A DNA stretch of 64,000 bases from Perognathus longimembris pacificus (lineage: Eukaryota; Chordata; Mammalia; Rodentia; Heteromyidae): assembly GCF_023159225.1 (NCBI RefSeq), contig NC_063188.1:32853979-32917978 (forward strand), read 5' to 3'. The position numbers and the translations under genes were made by a program. The notes beneath the pieces were generated by a model. The model made no database searches. It worked only from the letters and a program-made list of their open reading frames with translations, and was not told where the DNA came from. Below, piece after piece: positions 22,822-34,311 of the stretch. Every line of letters begins with the position of its first letter. The stretch's first letter is position 1.

Positions 22822-23081
22822 GTTAACTATGAGCCGGGTGCCCGTGCTTCACGCTTGCAATCCTAATGACACAGGAGGCTGAGATCTGAGGATTCCGGTT
22901 CAAAGCCAGAGCAGGCAGGAAAGTCTGTGAGACTCTCTTAACTCCAATTAAAGACCAGAAAACTGGAAGTGGCGCTCTGGCTCAAAGTGGTAGAGACCTA
23001 GTGTAGAACAAAAGAACTCAGGGACAATGCCCAGGTCCAGAGTTCATGCCCCACTACCAGGGGGGAAATAAAGTTAACTAT
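22822..23081 (+). mobile_element. B1-dID SINE with 9-bp TSD
   Basis: Left half is 7SL/B1-like ('gagccgggtgcccgtgcttc', 'ggaggctgagatctgaggat'); right half is the ID-derived monomer ('ctcaaagtggtagagaccta', box B-like 'gagttcatgcccc'). TSD 'gttaactat' at 22822-22830 and 23073-23081. It splits an L1 ORF2 relic. Confidence 0.85.
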
Positions 23082-23261
23082 ATGCCTTGGCAAGCAGGAT
23101 TTATGCCAGCAATACAAATTTGGGTTAAAATACCAAAAACAGCCAATATTTTGCACCATGATAATAGGATAAAGAACAAAAAAAGCAAGGATTACCAGCA
23201 AACACAGAAAAAAAGTCACTTAAAAAATCAAACAGATGAGATTGGGCATGTTCAGGGTGGT

Positions 23262-23795
23262 AGAACATGAATAGACTAGTCATGGTAGAAGACCAAAATA
23301 CCCCAATAGCTACACCCATATGATCACCTAAGATGATGCCAAGTGAAATGAACTCCATGCTATAGAAACAAGAGTTATACCACTGTTGTAATTATTCTCA
23401 ACATGCCATGTGAACTCGTACTACTTTTTTTTCTCTTTTTCCTTGTCTGTTTGACTGATTGGTTTCTTTAGTTTTGTTTCTCTTGTACTCCCTTCCTGTG
23501 GCTGTACACCTCACTACCACTGTATTACATCTGAGTACCCTGAATACTGTTTATACGGGTATTAGAACTGGGGAAAGGAGGGGGAATACCAAAAACACAA
23601 ACCATTCAAAAAGCAACACTTACCAAAACAAAAACCATTTGGTGTAAACCAACTGCACAACTCTTGGGAGAGGGGAAGGGGGAAATGAGGGAGGAGGTAA
23701 CAAGTAAAACAAGAAATGTACTCACTGGACTTTCATATGAATCTGTAACCCTCTGTATCACACTTTGACAATAAAGAAAAAATTTAAAAAACAAA
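23262..23795 (+). mobile_element. L1 3' UTR, lineage-specific subfamily
   Basis: Aligns with 11222-11725, from 'gaatagactagtcatgg' to 'cactttgacaataaagaa'. No TSD was identified. Confidence 0.8.
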
Positions 23796-23916
23796 CAGGC
23801 ATTAATGATTAAAATAAACAAACTAAATTATATCACAAATCTATCATATTCCCAAACATAATATTCAAATTTATAAAAACTACTGGATATCAATGTGTGA
23901 GAAAATTATTTTGTCC

Positions 23917-24133
23917 TACCTAGGTGCTGGTAGCTTATGCTTACAATCCTAGCTACTCAGGAGGGTGAGATCTGAGGATCACCATTTGAAGCCAGCCTGG
24001 GGAGAAAAGTCTTCAAGATCATCCCCAACTAACCAGCAAAAAAAAACTGGATCACACAATACAGTGCCATGACTGAAAAATATGAGTGAGAGTGCAAAGC
24101 CCTAGTTCCAGCTCCCTAGTTGCTGATACAAAA
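23917..24133 (+). mobile_element. Diverged B1-dID SINE
   Basis: B1 half good ('cctagctactcaggagggtg', 'gaagccagcctgggg'); right half heavily mutated. Confidence 0.65.
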
Positions 24134-24282
24134 TGCATTATGCTCTCAGGTTATATAAATATTTAAGCATAAGGAATGAAAGGATAAATTTGGTAAACTG
24201 AAAACTTATGAATGACATTGTTAAAAGAATGAAAATTCAAGATACCAACTGGAAGAAAATCTTTATGTTGTTTATAACTGAT

Positions 24283-24645
24283 TTCTTAGTCTGTTCTGTG
24301 TTGCTGTCCCAAAATATCGGAAACTGGGAACTTATAAATTAGAAATAGGTTTATCTGGTTTGTATTTCTGATGTCTGGAAAGCCCAAACAGCATGGTGCT
24401 AGCAAGATAGAACAACATGGACTGGCCTTGCTTTCTGACAACCTACTCTCATGGGAATTACCCAGTCATATGATATCTCACCTGTTCTTGTGATATCAGT
24501 GGAGGCCAAGTAACCTAATTACCTTCTACTAGGCCCCATCTCTTAAAGATTCTACCGCCTCAATACCACACTGAGTCCAAAGTTCAAGTACATGAACCTT
24601 TGAGGAATAAATGACATTGACATCCAAGCCATAGAATCTGATAAA
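24283..24645 (-). mobile_element. MaLR LTR (MLT1/MST-like), solo
   Basis: Antisense LTR landmarks: 'cttagtctgttctgtgttgc', 'gaacttataaattagaaata', a 'gaggccaagtaacctaatta' middle, and 'acatccaagccatagaatc' at the end. Confidence 0.65.
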
Positions 24646-25016
24646 GGACATGCATCTAGAATGTATCAAGAACGTCCAAGACATAGCAAGAAGAAAATGA
24701 ACAACTCTGTTAAAGAAGAGCAAAGATTTGAATTTTTCACTTCAGAAGATATGTAGTGGTAAATGACATTAACGAATGCTTGTCATAATTAGCTGTTAAG
24801 TGAAATTCAAATTAAAATAGCATTGAGGGGGCTGGGGAGATAGCCTAGTGGCAAGAGTGCCTGCCTCGGATACATGAGGCCCTAGGTTCGATTCCCCAGC
24901 ACCATATATACAGAAAAACGGCCAGAAGCGGCGCTGTGGCTCAAGTGAGTGCTAGCCTTGAGCGGGAAGAAGCCAGGGACAGTGCTCAGGCCCTGAGTCC
25001 AAGGCCCAGGACTGGC

Positions 25017-25050
<34 letters not shown>

Positions 25051-25150
25051 GCATTGAGATACCACTACATAATGTTAGAATGGCTAAAATCTTTTAAACA
25101 ATACTACAGATCTGAGCACCAGCAAGAAGGCAAAATATGACTTCCAATTG
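24646..25150 (+). mobile_element. Old L1 fragment split by an IDL-Geo copy
   Basis: L1 ORF2 3' sequence before ('gaacaactctgttaaagaag') and after ('gagataccactacataatgt', 'agaatggctaaaatc') the SINE; the two parts join in register once the SINE is removed. Confidence 0.7.
24814..25058 (+). mobile_element. IDL-Geo SINE, full length, 14-bp TSD, 32-base A tail
   Basis: TSD 'aaaatagcattgag' at 24814-24827 and 25045-25058. Left monomer with box B 'ggttcgattcc', right monomer starting 'agaagcggcgctgtggctca', long pure A tail. This and 42085-42298 look the least mutated copies, so likely among the youngest. Confidence 0.92.
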
Positions 25151-25304
25151 TGCCACCCCTTGTTGTAATATTAATTTGAAGAAATATTCATATAGGACAC
25201 TATCTTCATAAGAGCTAAAACATGTAAAACATTACAGCACCCATTTAGCAGAAGGGGACAAAAAACATTGAGAAAGGTTTTAGAAAAAGGACTTTTTCTG
25301 TTGG

Positions 25305-25546
25305 TTTGGTTTTTGTGCCAGTCCTGGGACTTGAACTCAGGGCCTGGGCACTGTCCCTGAACTTCTTTGTGCTCAAGGCTACCACTCTGCCACTTGAGCC
25401 ACAGCACCACGTCTGGCATCTTCAGAGTATCTTATTGGAGACAAGAGTTTTACAGACATTCCTGCCCTGGCTGGCTTCAAACCATGATACTCAGATCTCA
25501 GTCTCTTGAATAGCTAGGATTATAGGCATGAGCCACCTTGCCTGCT
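25305..25546 (-). mobile_element. B1-dID SINE
   Basis: Minus strand: T-rich tail, right monomer ('gccagtcctgggacttgaac'), then B1 half ending 'aggcatgagccacctt'. Confidence 0.85.
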
Positions 25547-25649
25547 AGGAAGGGTTGTTTTTTACCTTACTCATACCATCCATATTCTCTAAAGCCAATC
25601 TGTCCAATGTGAAGAAATATATTTTCTACTTGGAGAAAGAAAAAAGAAA

Positions 25650-26405
25650 ATGAGCACTGGACTGTGTTGAACCCCAACAGAGTCCTTTCCTGGAATCTGG
25701 CTGGATCTCACAGACCCAGGCTGCAGGCATTGCTTGATGACCCAGTCTCTGCATCTATCTCACCTCTCAGCCAACCCCAAGAGGCGCAGACTCCAGGATA
25801 CCCTCAGTGCCACATCAGCCCTAGTGTTCTTGGAGTTAATGCTTTCCCCAGGACCAGATTGGTGCCTGAACCCTAGACATCAGGACAATATCCATGGACC
25901 CAGATCCTTGAATGGCCTCTGGAGATCCAGGTCTCAGATCATTCCACCACAAGGTAAACCTATACAGACTCAGGTTCCAGATCTGTTCCAGCATGAAACC
26001 AGCACGAAGACACTGAGACCAACCCAGGCCACACTCACCACTGAGCTGACTTCCATCATCCCAGGATTTGGCCTATACTAGAAGTAGGGCTGACCACACC
26101 CTCCAGTGCTAATAATCAATCGGCACGTAGATGAAGCCTCTTGACTGGCTCCTGTAGCTGTAGGCTCCAAGTCCACCCTAAATTCTAACACAACCTGGAA
26201 GCTGGTCAGTCCCAGGTTTCAGGCCGACTTCAACTCCAGGTCAACATTTCTAGCCTCAGGTACCAGGATGCTACCCACAAACATAGGTTCCAGTTCTATC
26301 AATGGGATACTCAACTCCTCAGCAGACCTCAAAGCCCACGCCAGTTTTTGCAGCCCCTGCACTCAGGTTGGTTCTTGTGGCTCCAGAACCTGGAACAACT
26401 ATGTT
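25650..26405. repeat. Degenerate CCAGG/CAG-rich low-complexity block, 756 bp
   Basis: Words such as 'ccaggtt', 'ctccagg' and 'agacccagg' recur without fixed period, and base composition is more GC-rich than on either side. A 115-codon open frame (25734-26081) crosses it with no known domain. The look is like 5' regions of some old L1 lineages, but I cannot confirm that. Confidence 0.4.
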
Positions 26406-26474
26406 CATTGTTTCGATACCGTCATGTAAAATATACATATTGTATATTACACAATATATAAAAACATAGTTGCA

Positions 26475-26556
26475 CATTTTATTTTTTTCTTTATTGTTAA
26501 AGTGATGTACAGAGGGGTTTCAGTTTCATACATAAGGCAGTGAGTACATTTATTTT
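26475..26556 (-). mobile_element. Very short L1 3' stub
   Basis: About 80 bases of the L1 3' terminus ('tattgttaaagtgatgtaca', 'cataaggcagtgagtacatt'), minus strand. A possible short TSD ('acattt') is weak. Confidence 0.75.
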
Positions 26557-26890
26557 CTTTTGAGGGGGTTAAGTTATTACATATGTTTCACAGTATACAT
26601 TTTGACATTCACAGTGGTGAAAATTGCCGTTCTACTCTACATTGATTGCTTTGAAGTCTATGATCTTTAACAATACAGACACTTTATCCATTTCGGGTGA
26701 TATGTACTTTCACATTTCTTTTGTTTAGTAACACCCGTTTCCTCCTTCATTCATTTCTTCCTTCCCAATCCCACCCATGAGATGCTTGGTTCCCTTTCTT
26801 CAGTGTACAATGTAGTTACACACTTTAAATGCATGCAGTTATTATATGTCAATGGTACACATATAAATTAGCTATTAGAAAAATAAAGCA
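26557..26890. other. Unclassified AT-rich sequence
   Basis: May be a decayed L1 3' UTR of an older lineage; no gene seen. Confidence 0.3.
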
Positions 26891-26893
26891 AAA

Positions 26894-27116
26894 AGCTGAG
26901 CAGCATGTTGATGGATCACACTTGTAATCCTACCACTCAGGAGGCTGAGAACAGAGAATTGTGGTTTGAAGCCACCCTGGAAAGTCCATGAGACTATTAC
27001 CTTTAATTAACCACCCAAAACCTAGAAGTGAAGCTGTGGGTTAAATGGCAAAAAAGCTTGGGGACAGTGCCCAGGCCCTGATTTCAAGTCCCAGGATGAG
27101 TATACACAAAAAAAGA
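26894..27116 (+). mobile_element. B1-dID SINE, diverged
   Basis: B1 half ('ctaccactcaggaggctgag') followed by a right half with 'gacagtgcccaggccctgat' and an A-rich tail. Confidence 0.8.
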
Positions 27117-27726
27117 GGTAATTTAGTCCTATGTATAGAAAGAATGGTACAACCTCTATAGTCCAATTCTTATATAAATATGTTGTGTTTTAAGCTCTCA
27201 TATCACTACTGTTTTTTTCTATCAAGTAAATGGTGTGAGGTAGTCATGTTTTCCAGGGCTAGAACAACTGTCAGAACACTTTCCAACTCAGTTCTATACA
27301 TCTTCACCTTTTGTTTATCTGCAAATATTTACTAAGCCTCTACCATATTTCCAACACTGCATTTGGCCTATCCAGGGATACAGATGGCAGATGCAGCCCA
27401 TAAGTCATGGTCCCAGCCTTTAAAAATCTGTAGTGATAAATAGGACAAACCAACATCCAATAACACCCCACTGTAAAGTCAGAAATGTTTGGTTTCCATG
27501 TTCTAATTGCCCCCTGCTCTGTTCCTCATTCTCTATGTTAGAAAAGGAAAAAAAAGGTTGATCAGATATGGGTTTTCTATTCTTCACACAGTCAATAAAC
27601 CTATGGCAAGAACTAAGACAGTACCTGCCTATTTACTCCTTGGAGCTACTGGGAAAGACAAGAGCCTTTATTGCTTCTCCACCTCTTGCCTTATTTTACA
27701 GGCTTTATTAGACCCCCAGATTTAGC
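27117..27726. other. Unique sequence
   Basis: No gene. The 72-codon frame at 27507-27725 has no recognised motif. Confidence 0.4.
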
Positions 27727-27957
27727 AGGGTGCCTGTGGCTTCTAGCTACTCAGGAGGTTGAGGTCTGAGGATTGTGGTTCGAAGGTAGGCCAGGCAGAA
27801 AAGTCCCTCTGAGATTCTTATCTCCAATTAACCACTCAAAGATCAGAAATGGTGCTGTTGCTTATGTGGTAGAGCACTAGTCTTGAGTACAAAGAGACTG
27901 AGGGACAGTGCCCAGGCCCTGAGTTCAAGCCCCCAAACCGCGAAAAAAGAAAAAAAT
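27727..27957 (+). mobile_element. B1-dID SINE
   Basis: B1 half from 'agcagggtgcctgtggcttc'; right half with 'gtggtagagcactagtcttg' and box B-like 'gagttcaagcccc'; A-rich tail. Confidence 0.85.
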
Positions 27958-29153
27958 AGAACCACAGATCTTAATCTATCTGAAAAAAAAAGAAAGTCAT
28001 AGGACTCCGGAAAATCTGATTTTTCACCACTCCCCAGCAAATTTCTAGTTTCTCTTATCCCTTATATACAACACATATCTATCTTCCCAGTTAATCTGAT
28101 CACATATATCCCAGAATTTGTGCTGCTATAGTCCTTTGGATAGCATTTCAGAAGAAAGTAGTTCTTAAGAGATTATTCATTTGGAGGTATGATAATACAA
28201 GGGAAGATTTGAAATGGTTTGCTAACCTTAGCCCAAAGTCTAGAGTGGGGATGAAAAACCTCAGCATTTCATATAACTATGTATCATTGAGAAATTAATC
28301 GCTTCCATTGACTTCCAAATATATGACTACTGCTGTACATAAAGCAGCTACTTCTGTACATGTGATTTAATAAGCATCAGAAAAACTTAGTTATAAGCTA
28401 CATTTAATCACAGCACAAAATTCTGTCCATAAACATTTCAGCTCCAAAGCACTTGCTACAGTATAGGACACATTTTCTTTGGACAAAGGGGAATTGTGCC
28501 ATACCCTGCTGATGGTGAAACAAGAAACCCTTGTCATTTTTGGCAAGCAATAAGCTGAAAAAGGTATTGTAAATACAGAAAAAATTTTCCTGAACTTAAA
28601 TAAATATTAAATTTTGATACCATACAAAATGAGTTTGGGGACACCCAAAAGCATATTTACACATTGTATGCTTGATCCCTGAAGATTTCTTTTCCTCTTA
28701 TGAGGAGAAATTCTCCCTGTGAAACATGTATACCTTTTAAAGTTGTTTAAACCACAGATTTCTTCTGCCTTAAGGAAAATCTCTACAGTCATAATGATTA
28801 AGCACACACAGTAATGTCTGTGTTATATCCTTAGGTAGAAGAGTGACTATCACAGCTTAGTTTAGCCAAAAGAATACCATTTTCCTCATAAACTATCACT
28901 ATCTCTTGATTGCTTAGCAATATAGACTACTTTATAAATACTACTGACCTTTGTCTGTGGCGAGTGCATCTGAAGCCTCTTTAATATCCGCATCTGAAGC
29001 CTCTTTGATATTGAAATAACTACCTTTTGAATGAAAGCTGGGCTGCAAGGTTACTGTTGAGTGTGGAATGGGGTTTTGCAAAGCTTGGCATTCTAGAAAA
29101 CATGCAGGCATAATGTTTCCATAACTATATTTTTTAGGCATTTTTAGCTCCCC
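27958..29153. other. Unique sequence
   Basis: About 1.2 kb without recognised genes or repeats. A 16-base unit 'gcatctgaagcctctt' recurs at 28967 and 28991, a local duplication. Confidence 0.45.
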
Positions 29154-29382
29154 CTTTTTTTTAATCAGTCATGAGGCTTGAACTCAGGGCCTGGGTACTG
29201 TCCTTGAGCTTTTTTGCTCAAGACTACTACTCTACAACTTGAGCCATAGCTCAACTTACAGTTTGGGGATGGCTAATTCGAGATCAGAGTCTCACAGATT
29301 TTCCTGCCTGACCTGGCTTCAAACCTTGATTCTCAGATCTCAGCCTTCCTAGTAGCTAGGATTACAGGTATGAGCCACCAGC
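29154..29382 (-). mobile_element. B1-dID SINE
   Basis: T-rich tail, 'gaactcagggcctgggtact', then B1 half ending 'ggattacaggtatgagccac'. Confidence 0.85.
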
Positions 29383-29838
29383 TTATATTCCTTTTAAAAA
29401 ATTTTTACCTGGTTATCTTCTCCTTCATAGCATTCTGTAAGTATACATGGGAAAAGTAATTCTGGGCCTTTAAAATAATTCACAAAGAAGGAAGTAAATA
29501 CCTTCGTATTTTCGTACTGTGCTGTGTCAACTTGTAACATTTACTAGAATTTATCCAAGACCAATTGAGTTTCATCTCTGTCTCCTTCATGCTTTTTATA
29601 TTTAAAGTTGTCCAGAGAATGAGCACCACATTCTATTCAAGAAGCCCTATTTTAAGTGTACCAAAGTTCATTAAATGAATGTTGCTGAAGGTTAAAATAA
29701 AAATAAAAATGAAAACTTATGAAGTAAAGGAAAATATTTACACATCAGATACTCAATAAGAAATGAATACAAAAAAAGTATAAGGTACGTATACATATGA
29801 GTTCCAAAAAAGAAAGACTCTAATTTAAAATGAGTGAA

Positions 29839-30320
29839 GGGGCTTGCCTATTTGAATGTTCACTGCCCCTCAAAAGTTCATATTTTGAAGGCTTGGACCT
29901 TGGATGGAGCTATAGGGAGATGCTATAGAACTTTAGGAGGTAAAGCCTTGGAATTGTAGAAAATTGTTCCAAATGGGATAAAGGAACCTGATCGGTTTCT
30001 CTTCCTAATTCTCATTGTTTCCTGGTCCTAAAATAGGCAGTTTTTCTTTTTTTTTGTGCCAGTCCTGGGGCTTGAACTCAGGGCCTGGATTCTGCCTTGA
30101 TCTTTCTTGCTCAAGGCTGGTGCTCTACCACTTGAGCCACAGTACCACTTCCTAAAATTGGCAGTTTTTCTCTGGCAAATACTCACGTCGTGTGAGACAA
30201 CCTTACTACAAGCTCCAAGTACTGATGTCAATAAGTCTAGATCTGAAAATTGTGAGTCAAAATAATCCTTTCCTTTATATAAGTCTTACGTATTTTATTG
30301 TAGCAATAGGAAGCAAACAC
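29839..30320 (+). mobile_element. MaLR-type LTR (MLT1-like) split by a short SINE
   Basis: Left part has 'tgaatgttcactgcccctca' and 'gttcatattttgaaggcttg'; right part has 'gtgagtcaaaataatccttt' and 'ttttattgtagcaataggaa'. The SINE at 30048-30150 sits between. Confidence 0.55.
30027..30171 (-). mobile_element. Solo right-monomer (Geo/dID) SINE with 21-bp TSD
   Basis: Only the right monomer is present (about 103 bp, 30048-30150). It lies between a 21-base direct repeat at 30027-30047 and 30151-30171 with one mismatch. Neither an ID-like nor a B1 left half is present. The TSD shows this unit was itself reverse-transcribed and integrated, by 5' truncation at the monomer boundary or from a monomeric source. 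Confidence 0.88.
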
Positions 30321-30330
30321 ATGGCTGAAT

Positions 30331-31400
30331 AAACAGTTTTTCAAAGAAGGCATGCAAGTGGCCAACAGGTATGTGAAAAGGCATTTAATATTACCTTCAC
30401 ATCAGAGAAATTAAAATCAGAACCACAATAAGTTATCATCTCATATTACAATGACTATTTTCAAAGACTCAAATGAAGCCAAGTGTTAATTAGAATGTGA
30501 AAAAGAGAAGACCCTTGCACACTGCTGATAGGGATGTAAATTTGTACAAGCATTAGGAAATGCAGTGTGGAGTTTCCTCAAAAGCTCAGAATAAAAGTAC
30601 TGCATGATCCAACAATCCCACTCTTGGGTATATTTCCCAAAGGAAACAAAACTGATGTTTGGAAGGTATTGTTTCAAATGAGCATTGGATTGCACATGGC
30701 AATGTTCATTGGAATATTTGTTAGAACACATGGAAACAACCATGTAGAAGAATGGTGAAATAATGTGTATGTCATAAATATATATATGCATGCATATATG
30801 CAGCCTTCAAAAGGAATAAATCCTGCCACTCACAGCAAAATGGATAAACACAGGGAGTATTATGTTAAGTGAAATAAACTGGGCACAAAAGGCATATACT
30901 GCCTGATCTCACTTATATTTGGAATCAAAAACAAACTTACTAGCCGGGCGCAGGTGGCTCACATCTGCAATCCTAACTATTCAGGAGGCTGAGATCTGAG
31001 GATTGCACTTTGAAGCCAGGCTGGGCAGGAAAGTCTGTGAGACTTATCTCCACTTAACCACCAGAAAACCAGAAGTGATGCTGTGGCTCAAGGGGTAGAG
31101 TACTAGCCTTGAGCTGAAGAGCTCAGGAATAGTGCCCAGGCCCAGAGTTCAAGGCCCATGACTAACAAAACAAAAAACAAACAAGAAAAACAAAAACAAT
31201 CTTGTAGGCAGAGAGCAGAATGTGTACCAGGGGCTGGGGATTAGTGAGTATGGGTCAGCATTAGTCAAGGATACAAATTTCCAATTATAAAATACATAAA
31301 TATGTTCTGGAAATGTAATGTGCAAAATAGTGATTCTCATTGACAATGTACTATGTACATGAAACTTTCTATGAGAACAGATCTTGAGGGTGCTCACCAC
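30331..31400 (+). pseudogene. Old L1 3' region split by a SINE
   Basis: ORF2 C-terminal zone ('ttgcacactgctgataggga', 'catgatccaacaatcccact', 'gggtatatttcccaaaggaa') and, after the SINE, 3' UTR-like sequence ('gtgtaccaggggctggggat'). Frames broken throughout. Confidence 0.75.
30942..31190 (+). mobile_element. B1-dID SINE
   Basis: Well preserved: 'agccgggcgcaggtggctca' start, right half 'gtagagtactagccttgagc', tail of A and C. Flanks share an imperfect 'aaaaacaa-ctt' repeat. Confidence 0.88.
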
Positions 31401-32149
31401 CCACATACAACAGGGTAACTGTGAGCTGATGGATACATTAATCTGCTTAATGGGATAACCATTTCATAGTGTATACACACATATATGGATATAGCTGAGT
31501 TTATTGTGAATTCACTGGGAAGCTGAGAATTGAGAAAGAAAATCTGATATGGGTTTCAGGAAATGAGTTCAATATCAATGCATACGTTGCGGTTGAGAGT
31601 TGAGAGGTCAATCAGAAAGCCTGTTGTAGTATACCAGGTAGAATCAATTTACCTTTTTGACCTTCATCTCCCTCTATCTTTTCCTAAAGTATGATTCTTA
31701 ACTGTCTGAGACCTAGATTCAATTGCAATAGTGTCAGGCTGAATCACTTACTGAGAGCCATTTCTTGGCTAGTCTTGGCACACCATAAAACTTTTCAGGT
31801 GGTCTGTTTCCAAGCACCTACTGTCTTCCCATATACCATTGAGTTAAGTAACCCATTGTAATTGGCATAGGACTCAGTCAACTACACATTTGCATAGCAT
31901 AAAATTCCTATCTCACTCCACTGCCTTTCTTAAGGTGTCTGAATTTATTTCCTAAGAGTTACACAAAACAGCATATTTTCAGCTTCACTTCCACTGCCTC
32001 CAGCAGTCAGGAGCCTTGAAACCACAGTGACTTCTGGAGAGTTAAATAGTCATTACAGGCATCTAAGAACTGGAATGCCATTCACACAGCTGGCCCAATT
32101 AGCTCAGGATGGGGAAAATTCTCTTCCCTAGGGCAGCCTGCTTTTTATT
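31401..32149. other. Unique sequence
   Basis: No gene or clear repeat seen. Confidence 0.4.
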
Positions 32150-32320
32150 TCCTAGAATGTCAGAGCTAATGGGTTCTACAGAGATTATCCTCTTATGATG
32201 AGGTGACCGAGACCCAGAGAGAATAGGTAGATTTTCCTAGATTACTTTGCTAATTAGTAATACAACTGGGACTAAGGGCAGTTTCTTAAGCCCAGTGTCT
32301 ACCTTCTCATTGTATTTGGC
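32150..32320 (+). mobile_element. MIR3-like SINE
   Basis: 'gatgaggtgaccgagaccca' followed by 'agtaatacaactgggactaa' fits the MIR3 layout. Confidence 0.5.
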
Positions 32321-32572
32321 TCTCAAGAGAATATTGTTCTGATCCCTGTTGCTATTCCCTAGAGAAAATTTTGTTCTCATGTCTCCATTTTTCAGGAAAT
32401 TGAAGATCTGAAAATAAGGAAGATTTAGAAACATGAGTGGTTAATCAGCTGCTGAGAATTTCAAAAGAAAGTAATAAGAGGTAATACCTTGAAGATCACA
32501 AAGTGCCCAAGAGCATAGCAGCAGTGAAACTTGACTATATTTAAATTAAATATTTAATATAAGCAAAATTTT

Positions 32573-32796
32573 ACATTTTATATTTTTATTTACTTCTTTT
32601 TTGCCAGTTCTGGGGCTTGAACTCAGGGCCTGAGCTCTGTCCCTGAGCCTCTCTGTGCTCAGGGCTCTACCACTTTAGCCACAGCATGTTCTGGCTTTTC
32701 CTGTTTATGTGGTACTGAGGAATGGAAGCCAATGCTTCATTCATGCAAGGCAAGCACTCTACCACTAAGCCATATTCCCAGCCCTTTCACATTTTA
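32573..32796 (-). mobile_element. IDL-Geo SINE, diverged
   Basis: Dimer with several small deletions; possible 8-bp TSD 'acatttta' at 32573-32580 and 32789-32796. Confidence 0.8.
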
Positions 32797-33189
32797 ACGC
32801 ATGCACATTATATGTATGTATGTATCTATGTTTTCATGTATATACTGTGTAATGTTTAAATCAGATTCAACATATATATCTCAAAAACTTATCATCTCTT
32901 TATTGCAAAAACTTTCAAAACATTTCAAGCATTTTAATGGGCAGTATATTACTGTTAGCTATAGCCATTGAATCATTCAATAGCATACAATAATTTCTGG
33001 CTTTTACCTAACTGTAACTTAGTACCAAATAATCAAACTTTCCCCATCATCTCCCTACTTATACTCTCCTGGGCCTCTAATTATATGTTAATATTGTTTT
33101 TAAGCCATTTTAAACAGTATTGTAGGTTTTACTTTGGCTGCCTCATGTTAATTGCTAGCATAAAAAAACACAATCATTGGTTACAGCTC

Positions 33190-34130
33190 ATTTATCTCCT
33201 ATCCCATGGTTTTACTGTATTTACTTATTAATTTGGGGGGAATTTTTGTAGATTAAGTGGGAATTTCTATGTAGACAACCATGTCATTTTCAAAATGGGA
33301 TGTCTATTTCTTCCAATCCATAACACCTTGGTTTCTTGTTCTAATGCAATGGTTAGGACTCCCAAACTATGTTTAATAAGGGTAGTGAGGATGAAAATCA
33401 TAGCTTTGATTTAAGTATTTTCTGGTTTCTGGTAATGTTAGCTCCAGGTATCGTTCAGATGCTCTGAATATTTAGAAAATTCCCTTCTATTTCTATTTTT
33501 TTTCCTGAGAGTTATTATCATGAATAGATGTTGAATTTGGTCAAATTCCTTTTTGGTATAGATTGATGTGTGTGTGTCATTTTTTTCTTATTTAAACTGT
33601 TATTATGGTGGGTTACATTGATTTAAAAAAAAATAACTGGACTTCCGTCAATGAAATAAACACCATTTAGTTTTATTGTATAATCCTCACTATATATTAC
33701 TGAATTCTCTCCTTCATGTTTTTTAGGATTTATGCATCTAGACACATAAGGTCTGTTGTTTATAGTATTTATTGGCATAAATTAAATTCGTGAAGGGTTT
33801 TTTATTGTGATATTACAAGTATTTTATATAATACACATTGGTTAAATAATATTTCTTCTGAACCTCTTTTCTTCCTCTATTACAGTTTTAATGGGTTTAA
33901 TTATATTATTTTCACACACACACATATGATATACTTTAATCATTAAGTCCCATCAACTTTTTTCTTTTCCTTTCTAGTGGATCCCATACCAGTCTTCTTT
34001 TATGTTGTTGTATTGCTACCTTTTAGATTTCTAGATTCTACACATAAGACAAAATACAAAATAGTTATCTTTCTGACTTAGAGGTATATCTCTCTCAGCA
34101 TAATAATCTCATTTCATTCATTTTTGTCCT
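33190..34130 (-). pseudogene. Antisense L1 ORF2 (RT region) relic
   Basis: Reverse-complement L1 ORF2 landmarks in order: 'tctatgtagacaaccatgtc', 'tatcatgaatagatgttgaa', 'tggtgggttacattgattta', 'aggatttatgcatctagaca'. All frames are broken. Confidence 0.75.
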
Positions 34131-34311
34131 GTTTTTTGCCAGTCCTGGGGCTTGAACTCAGGGACTGAGCACTGTCCCTATCTTATTTTTGCTCAAGACT
34201 AGCACTCTACCAATTGAGCCACAGCACCACTTCTGACTTTTTCGAATTCAGGGCTTTATGTATGTGAGGCAAGCACTCTACTACTAGTCCATATTCCCAA
34301 CCCTTGTCCTG
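34124..34311 (-). mobile_element. IDL-Geo SINE with internal deletion, 8-bp TSD
   Basis: TSD 'ttgtcctg' at 34124-34131 and 34304-34311. About 25 bases at the junction of the monomers are missing, including the left monomer's box B. Confidence 0.85.

Larger units (their letters stand above)
21640..23240 (+). pseudogene. Old L1 ORF2 relic, split by a SINE
   Basis: Sense L1 sequence from the endonuclease-RT linker ('cacacacattcttttcaagt', 'ataccatattctggtccaca') into RT ('ttggcaagcaggatttatgc' after the SINE). No open frame survives. The SINE at 22831-23072 and a CA tract interrupt it; a local (TA)n at 21867-21901 lies within. Confidence 0.7.

Noticed and set aside
20776..23795. One continuous L1 of about 3 kb
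   Set aside because: The segments come in inconsistent order (RT, then endonuclease-RT linker, then RT, then 3' UTR of a younger subfamily), so at least two or three L1 insertions are joined.
24828..25051. tRNA gene, because of good A and B boxes
   Set aside because: The sequence is the left monomer of a SINE with A tail and TSD; it lacks a foldable complete tRNA cloverleaf in the downstream part.
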